A stretch of DNA of 64,000 bases, taken from Cryobacterium sp. HLT2-28. GTDB taxonomy: Bacteria; Actinomycetota; Actinomycetes; Actinomycetales; Microbacteriaceae. The translations under genes and the position numbers were made by a program. The notes below the pieces were generated by a model, which made no database searches, was not told the origin of the DNA, and worked only from the letters and a program-made list of their open reading frames with translations. The stretch lies in contig NZ_SOFH01000002.1 in assembly GCF_004402495.1 (NCBI RefSeq), forward strand, positions 45,833 through 109,832, in the 5' to 3' direction. Below are positions 52,094 to 61,820 of the stretch, in pieces (position 1 is the first letter of the stretch; the number at the start of each line of letters is the position of its first letter).

Positions 52094-53098
52094 GTGATCG
52101 ACACTCCGACGTCAGGCAAGACCATCGTCACCCTCCAGTTCCTGGGCATGGGCGTGGTCTGGGGCTCCAGCTTCCTGTTCATGAAGGTCGCCCTGGCCGG
52201 GGTCAGCTTCGGCCAGGTGGCCTGGTCCCGGCTCGTTCTCGGCGGCCTCACCCTGGGCCTGATCGTGCTCGTCACCCGGCCCCGAGTGAACCGGGGACCG
52301 GTGCTTCCACGCGAGGGCATCGTCTGGCTGCACTTCCTCGTGATCGCGATCACCGGATGCGTCGTGCCGCACCTCCTGTTCGCGTGGGCGGAGCAGTACG
52401 TGTCCTCGAGCCTGGCGAGCATCTACAACGCCGTCACCCCGATCATGACGGCACTGATGGCCACTCTCGCCTTCCGGGTGGAGCGACTCGTCCGCGGCCA
52501 GGTCGTCGGCGTGACCGTCGGCATCCTCGGCGTGGTCGTGATCATCGGGCCGTGGCAGTATGCGGCCCTGACCGGCGATCTCTGGGGCCAGCTCGCCTGC
52601 CTCGGCGCCGCGGTCTGCTACGGCTTCACCTTCGGCTACACCCGCCGGTTCCTCAGTGGGCGGCCGATCGCGGGAGCGACCTTCGCCTTCCTCAACATCG
52701 GGCTCGGAGGGGCGATCATGCTGCTGCTCACCCCGGTGCTGGCGTGGCATCCGGTGGCCCTCACCGCACCGATCGTGCTGAGCCTGGTCGCGCTCGGGGC
52801 GCTCGGCACCGGCGTCGCGTACATCTGGAACATCAACGTGCTCCGGGCCTGGGGGCCGACGAACGCGTCCACGGTCACCTACGTCACCCCGGTGGTCGGT
52901 GTGCTGCTGGGTGTGCTCCTGCTCGGCGAGACCTTGTCCTGGCACGAACCGCTCGGTGCGGCCCTGGTGCTCCTCGGCATCCTGCTCGCCCAGAAACGGC
53001 TCCGGCTGCCGCCGCGCCGTTCGGCGGCTGCCCGCGAGTCTCCTCCCGGCAGCGCGGCCGCCGCCCCCGCCCGCGCCGCTGGGTCCCCGCGCCGCTGA
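52094..53098 (+). CDS. EamA/DMT-superfamily transporter
   Basis: The 334-residue protein has ten membrane helices in two EamA halves: VVWGSSFLFMKVALAGVSFGQVAWSR opens the first and CLGAAVCYGFTFGYTRRF the second; VTYVTPVVGVLLGVLLLGE is the usual C-terminal block. DMT proteins export or import metabolites. R7 and R8, which share 38 identical bases, lie on either side of the gene. Confidence 0.9.
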   Translation: MIDTPTSGKTIVTLQFLGMGVVWGSSFLFMKVALAGVSFGQVAWSRLVLGGLTLGLIVLVTRPRVNRGPVLPREGIVWLHFLVIAITGCVVPHLLFAWAEQYVSSSLASIYNAVTPIMTALMATLAFRVERLVRGQVVGVTVGILGVVVIIGPWQYAALTGDLWGQLACLGAAVCYGFTFGYTRRFLSGRPIAGATFAFLNIGLGGAIMLLLTPVLAWHPVALTAPIVLSLVALGALGTGVAYIWNINVLRAWGPTNASTVTYVTPVVGVLLGVLLLGETLSWHEPLGAALVLLGILLAQKRLRLPPRRSAAARESPPGSAAAAPARAAGSPRR

Positions 53099-53127
53099 GT
53101 CCCGCCGCCGCGAAGTCCCCGCCCCCC

Positions 53128-53197
53128 CCGAGATCCGCCCTTCCGGCCCAGCCCGCCCCGCACACCGGTCGGCCTCGACCGGAAGGGTCGAAGTCGG
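53128..53197. repeat. Inverted-repeat element R8, same family as R7
   Basis: Arms 53128-53146 and 53179-53197 pair over 19 bases with about 4 mismatches; the loop is nearly that of R7. It ends about 20 bases before the chorismate mutase promoter. Confidence 0.85.
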
Positions 53198-53217
53198 CGG
53201 CGATTTCGGCCGCACGG

Positions 53218-53223
53218 TATCGT
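53218..53223 (+). promoter_or_regulatory. -10 box of a leaderless promoter
   Basis: TATCGT lies 6 bases before the ATG at 53230. Confidence 0.45.
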
Positions 53224-53229
53224 CGAACC

Positions 53230-53625
53230 ATGGCAGCAGCAGAGGAATTGCCCGCGGGCGCGGGGCAGGATGCGATCGACGAGCTGGGCAGCATCCGGCA
53301 GAGCATCGACAACATCGATGCGGCGCTGATCCACCTGCTCGCCGAGCGCTTCAAGTTCACCCAGCAGGTCGGCCGGCTCAAGGCCGCGCACGGTCTGCCG
53401 CCGGCCGACCCGACCCGGGAACTGCTGCAGATCCAGCGCCTGCGCGGCCTCGCCGAGGAGGCCCGGCTCGACCCGGGGTTCGCCGAGAAATTCCTCAATT
53501 TCATCATCGCCGAAGTGATCCACCACCATGAGAAGATCGCCGGCACCGAGAACGTGAACGGCGGCGCCCGTGCCGCCGGATCCGCCGCGACCGGATCCGC
53601 CGCGACCGGGGCGAACCCCACCTAG
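53230..53625 (+). CDS. Chorismate mutase (AroQ fold)
   Basis: Chorismate mutase makes prephenate for phenylalanine and tyrosine. The 131-residue all-helical protein has IRQSIDNIDAALIHLLAERF, QQVGRLKAAHGLPPADPTRE and FAEKFLNFIIAEVIHHHEKI, the AroQ pattern of Arg/Lys/Glu active-site residues. The C-terminal tail is an SAATG-repeat. The stop overlaps the SDR start by one base. Confidence 0.9.
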   Translation: MAAAEELPAGAGQDAIDELGSIRQSIDNIDAALIHLLAERFKFTQQVGRLKAAHGLPPADPTRELLQIQRLRGLAEEARLDPGFAEKFLNFIIAEVIHHHEKIAGTENVNGGARAAGSAATGSAATGANPT

Positions 53626-54557
53626 TGACCTGGAACCCGCGGAGCCTCCCGGGCCAGGCCGGCAAGACCTTCGTGATCACGGGCGCCAACGCGGGGCTCG
53701 GTTACTTCACCGCCGAGCAACTGGCGGATGCCGGCGCCCACGTCGTGCTCGCCTGCCGCAACCCCGACCGGGCCCGGGCCGCCGCCGGGGCGATCCGCGG
53801 GCGGGTGCCGGGGGCATCCGTCTCGACAGTGCCGCTCGACGTGGCCGACCTGGCCTCCGTGCGACGAGCGGCCGAGGCCCTGCTCGAACTCCCGTCCATC
53901 GACGGCCTCATCCTCAACGCCGGGGTCGTGCACCCGCCGCGCCACCGGGAGGTCAGTGTCGACGGCAACGAACTCGTGTTGGCCACCAACTACCTGGGCC
54001 ATTTCGCGCTCACCGCGCTCGTGCTGCCGGCGCTGCGGCGCACGCCGGGCAGCCGGGTCGTCTCACTCGGCTCGTTGATCTCGTGGCTGCTTGACTCCCC
54101 GCTGCTCGACCTTCAACTGGAGTCGGGCTACAACCGGTGGAAGGCCTACGCACAGTCGAAGATCGCCGCGCAGGTGTTCGGCTTCGAGCTCGATCGACGG
54201 CTGCGCGCGGCCGGAGCCGGCGGCGCTGACGGGGTGCAAAGCCTCGTCGCCCACCCCGGCTACTCGATTTCGGGGCTGACGCTGGGCATCCGCGGGGTCA
54301 ATCAGCCGTCGCGGGCGACCCGTCTCGCCGACAACCTGCAGGCCTTCGGCGCGCAGGGCAAGGATGCGGGCGCGTGGCCCACGGTGCGCGCGGCCGTGGA
54401 CCCGGATGCCCGTGGCGGCGACTACTACGGCCCGCGGTACCTCACGCGCGGCCTGCCGACGCTGCAGGAGCCCACTCGCACCTCGCTCGACCCCGCGGTG
54501 GCCGAGTCGCTCTGGTCGCGCTCGGAGCAGCTCCTGGGTGTCCCCTTCCCGCTCTAG
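53625..54557 (+). CDS. Short-chain dehydrogenase/reductase
   Basis: The 310-residue protein has the Rossmann TGANAGLG, ILNAGV, NYLGHFALT and the catalytic KAYAQSKIAAQVF. It belongs to the same retinol-dehydrogenase-like group as the gene at the left edge. It is translationally coupled to chorismate mutase (TAGTG). Substrate unknown. Confidence 0.9.
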   Translation: MTWNPRSLPGQAGKTFVITGANAGLGYFTAEQLADAGAHVVLACRNPDRARAAAGAIRGRVPGASVSTVPLDVADLASVRRAAEALLELPSIDGLILNAGVVHPPRHREVSVDGNELVLATNYLGHFALTALVLPALRRTPGSRVVSLGSLISWLLDSPLLDLQLESGYNRWKAYAQSKIAAQVFGFELDRRLRAAGAGGADGVQSLVAHPGYSISGLTLGIRGVNQPSRATRLADNLQAFGAQGKDAGAWPTVRAAVDPDARGGDYYGPRYLTRGLPTLQEPTRTSLDPAVAESLWSRSEQLLGVPFPL

Positions 54558-54620
54558 CAGGCCCGTCCCCGCTGCGGCGCCCGCCCACGTCGAGTCTCCC
54601 TGCTGTTCTCCGCTCTTCGC

Positions 54621-54681
54621 CGCGAGAGCTGGTGAATCGTCGGTCTGAGTTGTCCAAACCGACGTTTCACCCGCTCTCGCG
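54621..54681. repeat. Inverted-repeat element R9, family CGAGAGCGGGTGAATCGTCG
   Basis: Arms 54621-54644 and 54658-54681 pair over 24 bases with 2 mismatches around a 13-base loop, 25 bases downstream of the DUF559 nuclease stop. Confidence 0.92.
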
Positions 54682-54705
54682 TGCACGGAGGTGCCGCGGT
54701 CCGCG

Positions 54706-55620
54706 TCAGGGACGCCATCCAGCGGCGCGCAGTGCCGTTTCGACCTTGCGGAGCACCGACGCCGGTTTGCTTCGCAGGTGGGACTTGTTGATCCGGATCA
54801 CGCGCCAGCCCTCCTCCATGATCCGGTCGAGCCGGTCGACATCCCAGTGGTATTGATCCTCGTCGGTGCGGTGTTGCTCGCCGTCGTATTCGACGAGCAC
54901 GCGGTACAGGCGGTAGACCAGATCCCCGGTGGCGATCTTCACCCCGAGGCGGTCGGTGATAGCGCAGTTCACCTCCGGCTCCGGCAGCCCTGCCCGCACG
55001 ATCAACAGACGCAACTCGGTCTCCTTCGGGGAGTCGACCCCGGGTCGCACCCAGTCGAAGGTCTCGCGCAACTTCCTCGCGCCCCGATGCCCCGCATAGC
55101 GCAGGACTGCTGCCCGAAGCGACTCCATCGTCGCCAGCGGTTTCTTGCGGCGCACCAGCGCATCGCCGACCTTGATCAGGTCGTCGAGATCGAGTACGGA
55201 TGCGAGTCGGCACCAGGTATCGACCGGCGATGTGACTCGCAGCCCCCGAACCTCCACGACGGCGATGCTCCCGGCGCGGACATGGTGGCCGATGACCCCG
55301 GAGCTTCCGTGCCGGGCGGCCGGCTTGTCGGTGCACACGTGCAGCAATTGCGAACGCGCCAGGCCGAGCGGCAACGGCAAACCAAGGATGATCGCCGCGG
55401 TCACGTCGCTGAAGAACTGGTCGCGGGACATCCGCAGGCTGTAGGCCACGATCCGGGACTCGATCGTTGTGGTGATCCCGGGGGCCGCGTGCAGGCCCCG
55501 GTACGGATGCTCCAGGTCGGCACGCCGCAAACGCTCACGGCTGAGACCTGCATCGAGTCCCTCTGCCGTCGTGAATGCTCGCGCGCTCAAGTGCCGCGGG
55601 AGCTTCCCGGCCCGTTTCAT
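54706..55620 (-). CDS. DUF559/Vsr-like endonuclease with AbiEi-type N-terminal region
   Basis: The 304-residue protein ends in a PD-(D/E)xK-type domain as in DUF559/Vsr: SPKETELRLLIVRAGLP, GDLVYRLYRVLVEYDGEQHRTD, and RLDRIMEEGWRVIRI. The N-terminal part resembles AbiEi-type antitoxin or transcription-factor domains found in this actinobacterial group. The biological role is unknown. The ATG at 55620 has GGGGG in front. Near-identical palindromes R9 and R10 flank it, an arrangement reminiscent of a nuclease cassette. Confidence 0.82.
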   Translation of the reverse strand: MKRAGKLPRHLSARAFTTAEGLDAGLSRERLRRADLEHPYRGLHAAPGITTTIESRIVAYSLRMSRDQFFSDVTAAIILGLPLPLGLARSQLLHVCTDKPAARHGSSGVIGHHVRAGSIAVVEVRGLRVTSPVDTWCRLASVLDLDDLIKVGDALVRRKKPLATMESLRAAVLRYAGHRGARKLRETFDWVRPGVDSPKETELRLLIVRAGLPEPEVNCAITDRLGVKIATGDLVYRLYRVLVEYDGEQHRTDEDQYHWDVDRLDRIMEEGWRVIRINKSHLRSKPASVLRKVETALRAAGWRP

Positions 55621-55728
55621 CCCCCGAGGATGCCCCAAACCGGCATCCGTTCGCCCGATTCATCCACACCCGAACCCAGCACCCCCCACCGGCGCCCCAC
55701 CGGAGCCCCGACCCGAGCTGCCCTCCCA

Positions 55729-55785
55729 CGAGAGCGGGTGAATCGTCGGTATCAGAAGCTGAAACCGACGATTCACCCGCTCTCG
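55729..55785. repeat. Inverted-repeat element R10, same family as R9
   Basis: Perfect 22-base arms (55729-55750 and 55764-55785), extendable by an inner TCAG/CTGA stem. It lies between the purL stop and the nuclease start. Confidence 0.95.
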
Positions 55786-55800
55786 CGGCCTAATCAGTGG

Positions 55801-58110
55801 CTACTGGGCGAAGCGGGAGGGCAGGGTGCTGCGGTGGCGTGACTGCAGGTCGAGCAGGCTCACCGTGAAGTAGTCCTGGATCTCGAGGACCGGCGCCGTG
55901 GCATCCGTCACGCCGATGCGCAGCACCGGGTAGCCGCGCCCCTCGCACAGGCCGAGGAACTTCACGTCGTCCTCGCGCGGCACCGACACGACCACGCGGC
56001 CGGCCGACTCCGAGAAGAGGGCGACGGATGCGTCCACCCCGTCGCGCTCGCAGATGTCGCCGAGCCAAACCCGGGCGCCGACCCCGAACCGGAGCACCGC
56101 CTCGGCCAGCGTCTGCGCCAGCCCGCCCGTCGAGAGGTCGTGCGCGCTGTCGATCAGCGCTTCGATCGACGCTGCGTGCAGGAGTCCAGCGAGTCGCGCC
56201 TCCCCAGGAAGGTCGACCACGGGCGGCAGGCCGCCGAGGTGGTCGTGGATGACGCCGGCCCAGGCGGAGCCGTCGAGTTCCTCACGGGTGATGCCGAGCA
56301 GGTAGATGTTGTGGCCGTCGTCCTGCCAGCCGCTGGGCACCCGGCGGGCGACGTCGTCGATGACACCGAGCACGGCCACGACCGGGGTCGGGTGGATCGG
56401 CTGGTCGCCGGTCTGGTTGTAGAACGAGACGTTTCCGCCGGTGACCGGGATCTCCAGTTCGAGGCAGCCGTCGGCGAGCGCCGTGACGGCGCGTTCGAAC
56501 TGCCACATCACCTCGGGGTTCTCCGGCGATCCGAAGTTGAGGCAGTCGCTGATGCCCACCGGCACCGCGCCGGTCGCGGCCACGTTCCGGTACGCCTCGG
56601 CGAGGGCGAGCTGCGCGCCGCGGTACGGGTCGAGCTGGCAGTAGCGGCCGTTCGCATCGGTGGCGATCACGAAGCCGAGGCCGGATTCCTCGTCGATCCG
56701 GATCATGCCCGCGTCGTCGGGGAACGAGAGGGCCGTGTTGCCCAGCACGTAGCGGTCGTACTGGTCAGTGATCCAGCTCGGGTCGGCCAGGTTCGGCGAG
56801 CCGAGCAGGGCGAGGAACTGCTCGCGCAGGGTGGCAGCATCCGTCGGGCGGGGCAGGGCGGATGCCGTGTCCGCCTGCAGCGCGTCGAGCCAGGCCGGGT
56901 AGGCCACGGGCCGGTCGTAGACGGGGCCGTCGACCGCGACGGTGCGCGGGTCCACGTTGACGATCTCTTCGCCGTGCCAGTCGATGATCAGCCGGCCGGA
57001 GTCGGTGACCTCGCCGAGCACGCTGGTCTCGACGTCCCACTTCGCGGTGACGGCGAGGAACCCGGCGAGCTTCTCCGGGGTGACGACCGCCATCATCCGT
57101 TCCTGGCTCTCCGACATGAGGATCTCCTCGGCGGTGAGCGACGGGTCCCGCAGCAGCACCTTGTCGAGCTCGATGAACATGCCGCCGTCGCCGTTGGAGG
57201 CGAGCTCGCTGGTCGCGCAGGAGATGCCGGCCGCGCCGAGGTCCTGGATGCCCTCGACCAGCTTGTCGCGGTACAGCTCGAGGCAGCACTCGATCAGCAC
57301 CTTCTCGGCGAACGGGTCGCCGACCTGAACGGCGGGGCGCTTGGTCGGCCCACCCTCGGAGAAGGTGTCCGACGCGAGAATGGATGCCCCGCCGATGCCG
57401 TCGCCGCCGGTGCGCGCCCCGAAGAGCACGACCTTGTTGCCCGCGCCGGTGGCGTTGGCCAGGTGCAGGTCCTCGTGCCGCAGCACGCCCACCGAGAGGG
57501 CGTTGACCAGCGGGTTGCCCTGGTAGACCTTGTCGAACCAGGTCTCGCCGCCGATGTTGGGCAGGCCGAGGCAGTTGCCGTAGAAGGAGATGCCGGAGAC
57601 GACGCCGTGCACGACCCGGGCGGTGTCGGGGTCGTCGATGTCGCCGAAGCGGAGGGCGTCCATCACGGCGACCGGGCGGGCGCCCATCGAGATGATGTCG
57701 CGCACGATGCCGCCGACGCCGGTCGCGGCGCCCTGGAACGGCTCAATGTAGGAGGGGTGGTTGTGCGACTCGATCTTGAAGGTGACCGCCCAGCCCTCGC
57801 CGACGTCGAGCACGCCGGCGTTCTCGCCCATGCCCACCATCAGGTTCTTCTTCATGGCCGGGGAGACCTTGTCGCCGAACTGGCGCAGGTACTTCTTCGA
57901 ACTCTTGTAGGAGCAGTGCTCGCTCCACATCACCGAGTACATCGCGAGTTCGCCCGAGGTGGGGCGGCGGCCGAGGATGGTGCGGATCTCCGCGTACTCG
58001 CCCGGGGTCAGGCCGAGCGCGTCGAACGGCTGCTCTTTGTCGGGTGTCGCGATCGCGTTGGTCACGGTGTCGGCGACGCCGCGGGAGGATGAAGTGGAAA
58101 CAGCGGTCAC
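55801..58110 (-). CDS. purL: Phosphoribosylformylglycinamidine synthase subunit PurL
   Basis: The small-type PurL (769 residues) makes FGAM from FGAR with ammonia from PurQ. Markers are the N-terminal [43 protein letters not shown], and [15 protein letters not shown] precedes the GTG. purQ and purS are not in the window. Confidence 0.96.
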   Translation of the reverse strand: MTAVSTSSSRGVADTVTNAIATPDKEQPFDALGLTPGEYAEIRTILGRRPTSGELAMYSVMWSEHCSYKSSKKYLRQFGDKVSPAMKKNLMVGMGENAGVLDVGEGWAVTFKIESHNHPSYIEPFQGAATGVGGIVRDIISMGARPVAVMDALRFGDIDDPDTARVVHGVVSGISFYGNCLGLPNIGGETWFDKVYQGNPLVNALSVGVLRHEDLHLANATGAGNKVVLFGARTGGDGIGGASILASDTFSEGGPTKRPAVQVGDPFAEKVLIECCLELYRDKLVEGIQDLGAAGISCATSELASNGDGGMFIELDKVLLRDPSLTAEEILMSESQERMMAVVTPEKLAGFLAVTAKWDVETSVLGEVTDSGRLIIDWHGEEIVNVDPRTVAVDGPVYDRPVAYPAWLDALQADTASALPRPTDAATLREQFLALLGSPNLADPSWITDQYDRYVLGNTALSFPDDAGMIRIDEESGLGFVIATDANGRYCQLDPYRGAQLALAEAYRNVAATGAVPVGISDCLNFGSPENPEVMWQFERAVTALADGCLELEIPVTGGNVSFYNQTGDQPIHPTPVVAVLGVIDDVARRVPSGWQDDGHNIYLLGITREELDGSAWAGVIHDHLGGLPPVVDLPGEARLAGLLHAASIEALIDSAHDLSTGGLAQTLAEAVLRFGVGARVWLGDICERDGVDASVALFSESAGRVVVSVPREDDVKFLGLCEGRGYPVLRIGVTDATAPVLEIQDYFTVSLLDLQSRHRSTLPSRFAQ

Positions 58111-58218
58111 GAGGCGTTCTCCCAGGGATAGCGGATGCTTGGCCCCGCAAGTCTACCGTCGCGGGCTGTTCTCCTCCCCAGCCGGACGGACTGCAACGGA
58201 GTGTGCCAGCATGAATGG

Positions 58219-59244
58219 GTGACCTATCTCCCCGCTGACACCAGATACGACTCCATGCCCTACCGCCGCACCGGGCGGAGCGGCCTCAAACTCCCCGCGA
58301 TCTCACTGGGGCTGTGGCAGAACTTCGGCGACACCACCGCGCGCCAGACGCAGCGGGACATCCTGCGCCGCGCGTTCGACCTCGGGGTGACCCACTTCGA
58401 CCTCGCCAACAACTACGGCCCGCCCTACGGCAGCGCCGAGACGAACTTCGGCGCTCACCTGCGGCAGGACTTCTCCGCCCACCGCGACGAACTGGTCATC
58501 TCGACCAAGGCCGGCTATGACATGTGGCCGGGGCCGTACGGCGAGTGGGGATCCCGCAAGTCGGTGCTCGCCAGCCTGGACCAGTCGCTCGGCCGGATGG
58601 GCGTCGACTACGTCGACGTGTTCTACTCGCACCGCGCCGACCCCGACACGCCGCTCGAGGAGACCATGGGCGCCCTGCACACCGCGGTTACCAGCGGCAA
58701 GGCCCTCTACGCCGGCGTGTCCTCCTATTCCCCCGAGCGCACCCGGCAGGCCGCCGAGATCCTCGCCGGCCTGGGCACCCCGCTGCTGATCCACCAGCCC
58801 TCCTATTCGATGGCCAACCGCTGGGTCGAGACCGAACTCCTCGGCACCCTCGACGAGCTCGGCGTCGGCTGCATCGCGTTCTCGCCGCTGGCCCAGGGTC
58901 TGCTCACCGACCGCTACCTGCACGGGGTGCCCGAGGGCTCGCGCGCCGCCCGCCCCGGCTCGATGAGCAAGGACATGATCAACGACGAGACGCTGGGGCA
59001 CATCCGGGCACTCACCGCGATCGCGGCCGACCGCGGGCAGTCGCTCGCGCAGCTCGCGCTGGCCTGGGTGCTGCGGCGCCGCGAGGTCACATCCGCCCTG
59101 GTCGGGGCGTCATCCGTCGCCCAGCTGGAGACGAACCTGGCCGCCCTGGACAACCTGGCCTTCGACGACGAGGAACTCGCCCGCATCGACCTGCACGCGG
59201 TCGATCTGGGCATCAACCTCTGGGCGCAGTCGGCCGCCGTCTAA
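58219..59244 (+). CDS. Aldo/keto reductase (YghZ/glyceraldehyde-3-phosphate reductase type)
   Basis: The 341-residue TIM barrel carries the AKR tetrad: Asp and Tyr in FDLANNYGPPYG, Lys in VISTKAGYDMWPGPYGEWGSRKS, and His in FYSHRADPDTP. The GTG at 58219 is the conventional start (TYLPADTRYDSMPYRRTG). The stop codon lies inside a 12-bp tandem repeat. Confidence 0.9.
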   Translation: MTYLPADTRYDSMPYRRTGRSGLKLPAISLGLWQNFGDTTARQTQRDILRRAFDLGVTHFDLANNYGPPYGSAETNFGAHLRQDFSAHRDELVISTKAGYDMWPGPYGEWGSRKSVLASLDQSLGRMGVDYVDVFYSHRADPDTPLEETMGALHTAVTSGKALYAGVSSYSPERTRQAAEILAGLGTPLLIHQPSYSMANRWVETELLGTLDELGVGCIAFSPLAQGLLTDRYLHGVPEGSRAARPGSMSKDMINDETLGHIRALTAIAADRGQSLAQLALAWVLRRREVTSALVGASSVAQLETNLAALDNLAFDDEELARIDLHAVDLGINLWAQSAAV

Positions 59245-59289
59245 ACCGCCGTCCTAACCGCCGTCTAAACCGCCGTCCTAACCGCCGTT
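59234..59289. repeat. 12-bp tandem repeat spanning the aldo/keto reductase stop
   Basis: CCGCCGTCTAAA and CCGCCGTCCTAA alternate for four units plus a partial. The first copy encodes the end of the protein and its TAA, so unit loss would move the stop. Confidence 0.92.
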
Positions 59290-59328
59290 CAGCACATCGG
59301 TGGGCACCGCGCGGGGCCGGCCCGGATG

Positions 59329-60897
59329 TCAGAACTCGGGCATGAAGCTCTGCCAGACCGCACGCCGTTCCCCGCGCGGGTCCGACTCGATCCGGTCCTC
59401 CTCGTCGATGATCAGGGTCAGCCGTTCCGGCTCCGTGTAGGTCGGCCAGGTGTCGTCCGGCCGGCCGGTGACGGCGAAACGCAGCCAGTGCCGTCGCATC
59501 CGTTCCCCGGCGCCGATGAACGCCGCGCGGCCGCCGAGCAGGCTCATCGCCCGGGCGAAGGGGGCGTCGACCTGCTCGAACAGGGCGAACAGTTCCAGGC
59601 CGTGGGTCGCGCCGATGCCGAGCAGGTGCATGAGCCGGGGGGCCAGGTCGAACCGGTACACGTAGACCGGCGCCACCCGGGAATGCAGTTCGCCGATCTG
59701 CACGCTCGGATACCAGAACACGAAGTCGCCGCCGAAGTCGACGGCAGACCGGTTCGCCGGCAGCCGGGAGTACACCGCCCGCATCGCGTCGTGCGAGGAC
59801 ACGGGGGCGTTGTCGTAGACCGACACGATCCGCCACGGCGACCGGGGCAGGATGTCCACCCGGCCCCGGAACAGTGAGCCCTCCCGCTCGTTCGTGCCGA
59901 TGATCAACGGCACCCGGTGCGCCCGCCCGTGCCGGAACGCGTCGAGCGGCCGTTCGGGCAGGAAATCGCCGTCGACGACGGGCGCCAGGCAGAACGTGCC
60001 GGGGTTTGCGTCGGGGGTGCGAGACTGCACGACCACGGCCGCGCGGGTCAGGTCGGCGACCTCCGCGGAACAGAGCAGGTCATTCGGGTCGGCCTGCTCC
60101 CCGCCGGGAATCTCGGTGATCGCCCGCAGCTCGTCGACGAACTCCGCGGCCCAGCCGTCGGTGAGCGCGGTGGAGAACGAGGCGTTCGTCGGGGCGCTCT
60201 GCGCGATCGCCCGGGTGAACAGGCCCGCTGCGCTCGGCGTCGCCATCAGCGTGATCACCGCGTTGCCGCCGGCGGATTCGCCGAACACGGTCACGTTGTG
60301 GGGGTTGCCGCCGAAGGCACGGATGTTGTCCCGCACCCATTCCAGGGCGGCAACCTGGTCGCGCAGCCCGAGATTGCTCTCGAGGGGGCGCTCCGGCGTC
60401 GAATACCGGCTGAAGTCGAGGTAACCGAGCGCGCCGAGCCGGTAGTTGAAGCTGACGTAGACGACCCGCCCGCTCCGCACGAAGCGCTCGCCGCGGCCGG
60501 CGAATTCCTGCGACGAGCCCACGCTGTACCCGCCGCCGTGGATGAACACCATCACCGGCCGGCCGAGCCGTCTGCGGGAGGGTGCTGCCGGGCGCAACAC
60601 GTTGATGGTCAGGCAGTCCTCGCCCGCGGGCACCTTCGGCCCGGCTCCCCTGAACTGGCCCTTGTACGGTTGCGGCGCGATCCGCCCGAACGCCGACGCA
60701 TCCCGGATGCCGTCCCACGGCACGACGGGCCGGGGCGCACGGAACCGGTACTCGCCCACCGGCGGCGCGGCGTAGGGGATCCCGCGCCAGGCCAGCATGC
60801 CGTCCTCCTGCACGCCGCGCACGATGCCGCCGGTGACCCGCACGTCCAGGCGGCCAGGCAGCGGCACCGGCGCGTCGTGGGCCAGGATCGCGCTCAT
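59329..60897 (-). CDS. Type-B carboxylesterase/lipase
   Basis: The 522-residue alpha/beta hydrolase has the oxyanion block VFIHGGGYSVGS, nucleophile FGESAGG, acid Glu in GTNEREGSLF and His in GATHGLELFALF. It hydrolyses carboxylic esters. The start at 60897 has GAGG four bases upstream; the longer frame runs into the GGTGCN repeat, whose Thr-Gly-rich translation is not protein-like. Confidence 0.9.
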   Translation of the reverse strand: MSAILAHDAPVPLPGRLDVRVTGGIVRGVQEDGMLAWRGIPYAAPPVGEYRFRAPRPVVPWDGIRDASAFGRIAPQPYKGQFRGAGPKVPAGEDCLTINVLRPAAPSRRRLGRPVMVFIHGGGYSVGSSQEFAGRGERFVRSGRVVYVSFNYRLGALGYLDFSRYSTPERPLESNLGLRDQVAALEWVRDNIRAFGGNPHNVTVFGESAGGNAVITLMATPSAAGLFTRAIAQSAPTNASFSTALTDGWAAEFVDELRAITEIPGGEQADPNDLLCSAEVADLTRAAVVVQSRTPDANPGTFCLAPVVDGDFLPERPLDAFRHGRAHRVPLIIGTNEREGSLFRGRVDILPRSPWRIVSVYDNAPVSSHDAMRAVYSRLPANRSAVDFGGDFVFWYPSVQIGELHSRVAPVYVYRFDLAPRLMHLLGIGATHGLELFALFEQVDAPFARAMSLLGGRAAFIGAGERMRRHWLRFAVTGRPDDTWPTYTEPERLTLIIDEEDRIESDPRGERRAVWQSFMPEF

Positions 60898-60927
60898 GCC
60901 GCCTCGTCTCCTCGTACGGTCCTTCTC

Positions 60928-60970
60928 GGTGCTGGTGCTGGTGCCGGTGCGGGTGCCGGTGCGGGTGCTG
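60928..60970. repeat. GGTGCN hexanucleotide microsatellite
   Basis: About seven units of GGTGCT/GGTGCC/GGTGCG lie between the flavodoxin-like gene and the carboxylesterase. Confidence 0.85.
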
Positions 60971-60988
60971 GGGCAGCCGGTGGCGCCG

Positions 60989-61723
60989 CTACCGGTATTC
61001 CGGGTTCGCCTGGAAGCCGAATCGCTCGCCCTTGTCCCAGTCCTGGCGCAGGTTGCCATAGGCGGGGATCCCGCCGTTGGCCTTGAGGATCGCGGCCAGG
61101 TGCATGAGGTTCCAGGTCATGAAGGTGGTGTTGCGGTTGGTGAAGTCGTTCTCCGGCCCGCCGGAGCCCGGGTCGAGGTAGCTGGGGCCCGGCCCGATCT
61201 CGCCGATCCAGCCGGCATCCGCCGCGGGCGGGATCGTGTAACCGACGTGCTGCAGGCTGTAGAGGATGTTCGACGCGCAGTGTTTCACGCCGTCCTCGTT
61301 GCCGGTGATGATCGCCCCGCCGACCTTGCCGTAAAAGACGTACTGGCCCTTGTCGTTGAATTCGCCGCTCATCGCGTAGAGCCGTTCGATAATCCGCTTG
61401 GTGACCGAGCCGTTGTCGCCGAGCCAGATCGGCCCGCCGATGACGAGGATGTCGGAGGCGCGCACCTTGTCGAACAGGGCCGGCCAGGCATCCGTCTTCC
61501 AGCCGTGCTCGGTCATGTCGGGGTAGACGCCGGTGGCGATCTCGTGGTCGATCGCCCTGAGAGTCTCGACGTAGACGCCCTGCTCGTGCATGATCGCCGC
61601 GCTGAGGTTGATGATGCCCTGAGTGTGGCTGACCTCGGGGCTGCGTTTCAAGGTGCAGTTGATGAACAGGGCCCGCAGGCCGGAGTATTCGAAGGATGCC
61701 TGGGTGTTGCGGTTCGGGGTCAT
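60989..61723 (-). CDS. Flavodoxin-like NAD(P)H-dependent FMN reductase
   Basis: The 244-residue protein has the FMN-phosphate loop in INCTLKRSPEVSHT and IGGPIWLGDNGSVTKRIIERL, typical of flavodoxin-fold reductases. A start at 61723 is preferred to longer frames because it sits six bases behind an AAAACT box. Upstream of the carboxylesterase gene on the same strand, 91 bases apart. Confidence 0.85.
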   Translation of the reverse strand: MTPNRNTQASFEYSGLRALFINCTLKRSPEVSHTQGIINLSAAIMHEQGVYVETLRAIDHEIATGVYPDMTEHGWKTDAWPALFDKVRASDILVIGGPIWLGDNGSVTKRIIERLYAMSGEFNDKGQYVFYGKVGGAIITGNEDGVKHCASNILYSLQHVGYTIPPAADAGWIGEIGPGPSYLDPGSGGPENDFTNRNTTFMTWNLMHLAAILKANGGIPAYGNLRQDWDKGERFGFQANPEYR

Positions 61724-61785
61724 GGCGCCAGTTTTGCACCGGCCCGGGGCTCCGGCTAGGGGCCCGGCCGGGGGCGGCCCCACCA

Positions 61786-61815
61786 TTGCCGGGGCGCCGC
61801 CATCGGGGCTAAAAT
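61786..61815 (+). promoter_or_regulatory. Promoter of a leaderless MFS message
   Basis: TTGCCG (61786-61791), an 18-base spacer and TAAAAT (61810-61815) end five bases before the GTG at 61821. Confidence 0.55.
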
Positions 61816-61820
61816 GCGGC

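Noticed and set aside
54621..55785. Treating R9 and R10 as simple terminators
   Set aside because: R10 could serve purL and R9 the SDR gene, but neither has a T-run and both share one stem sequence, which terminators of unrelated genes would not need.
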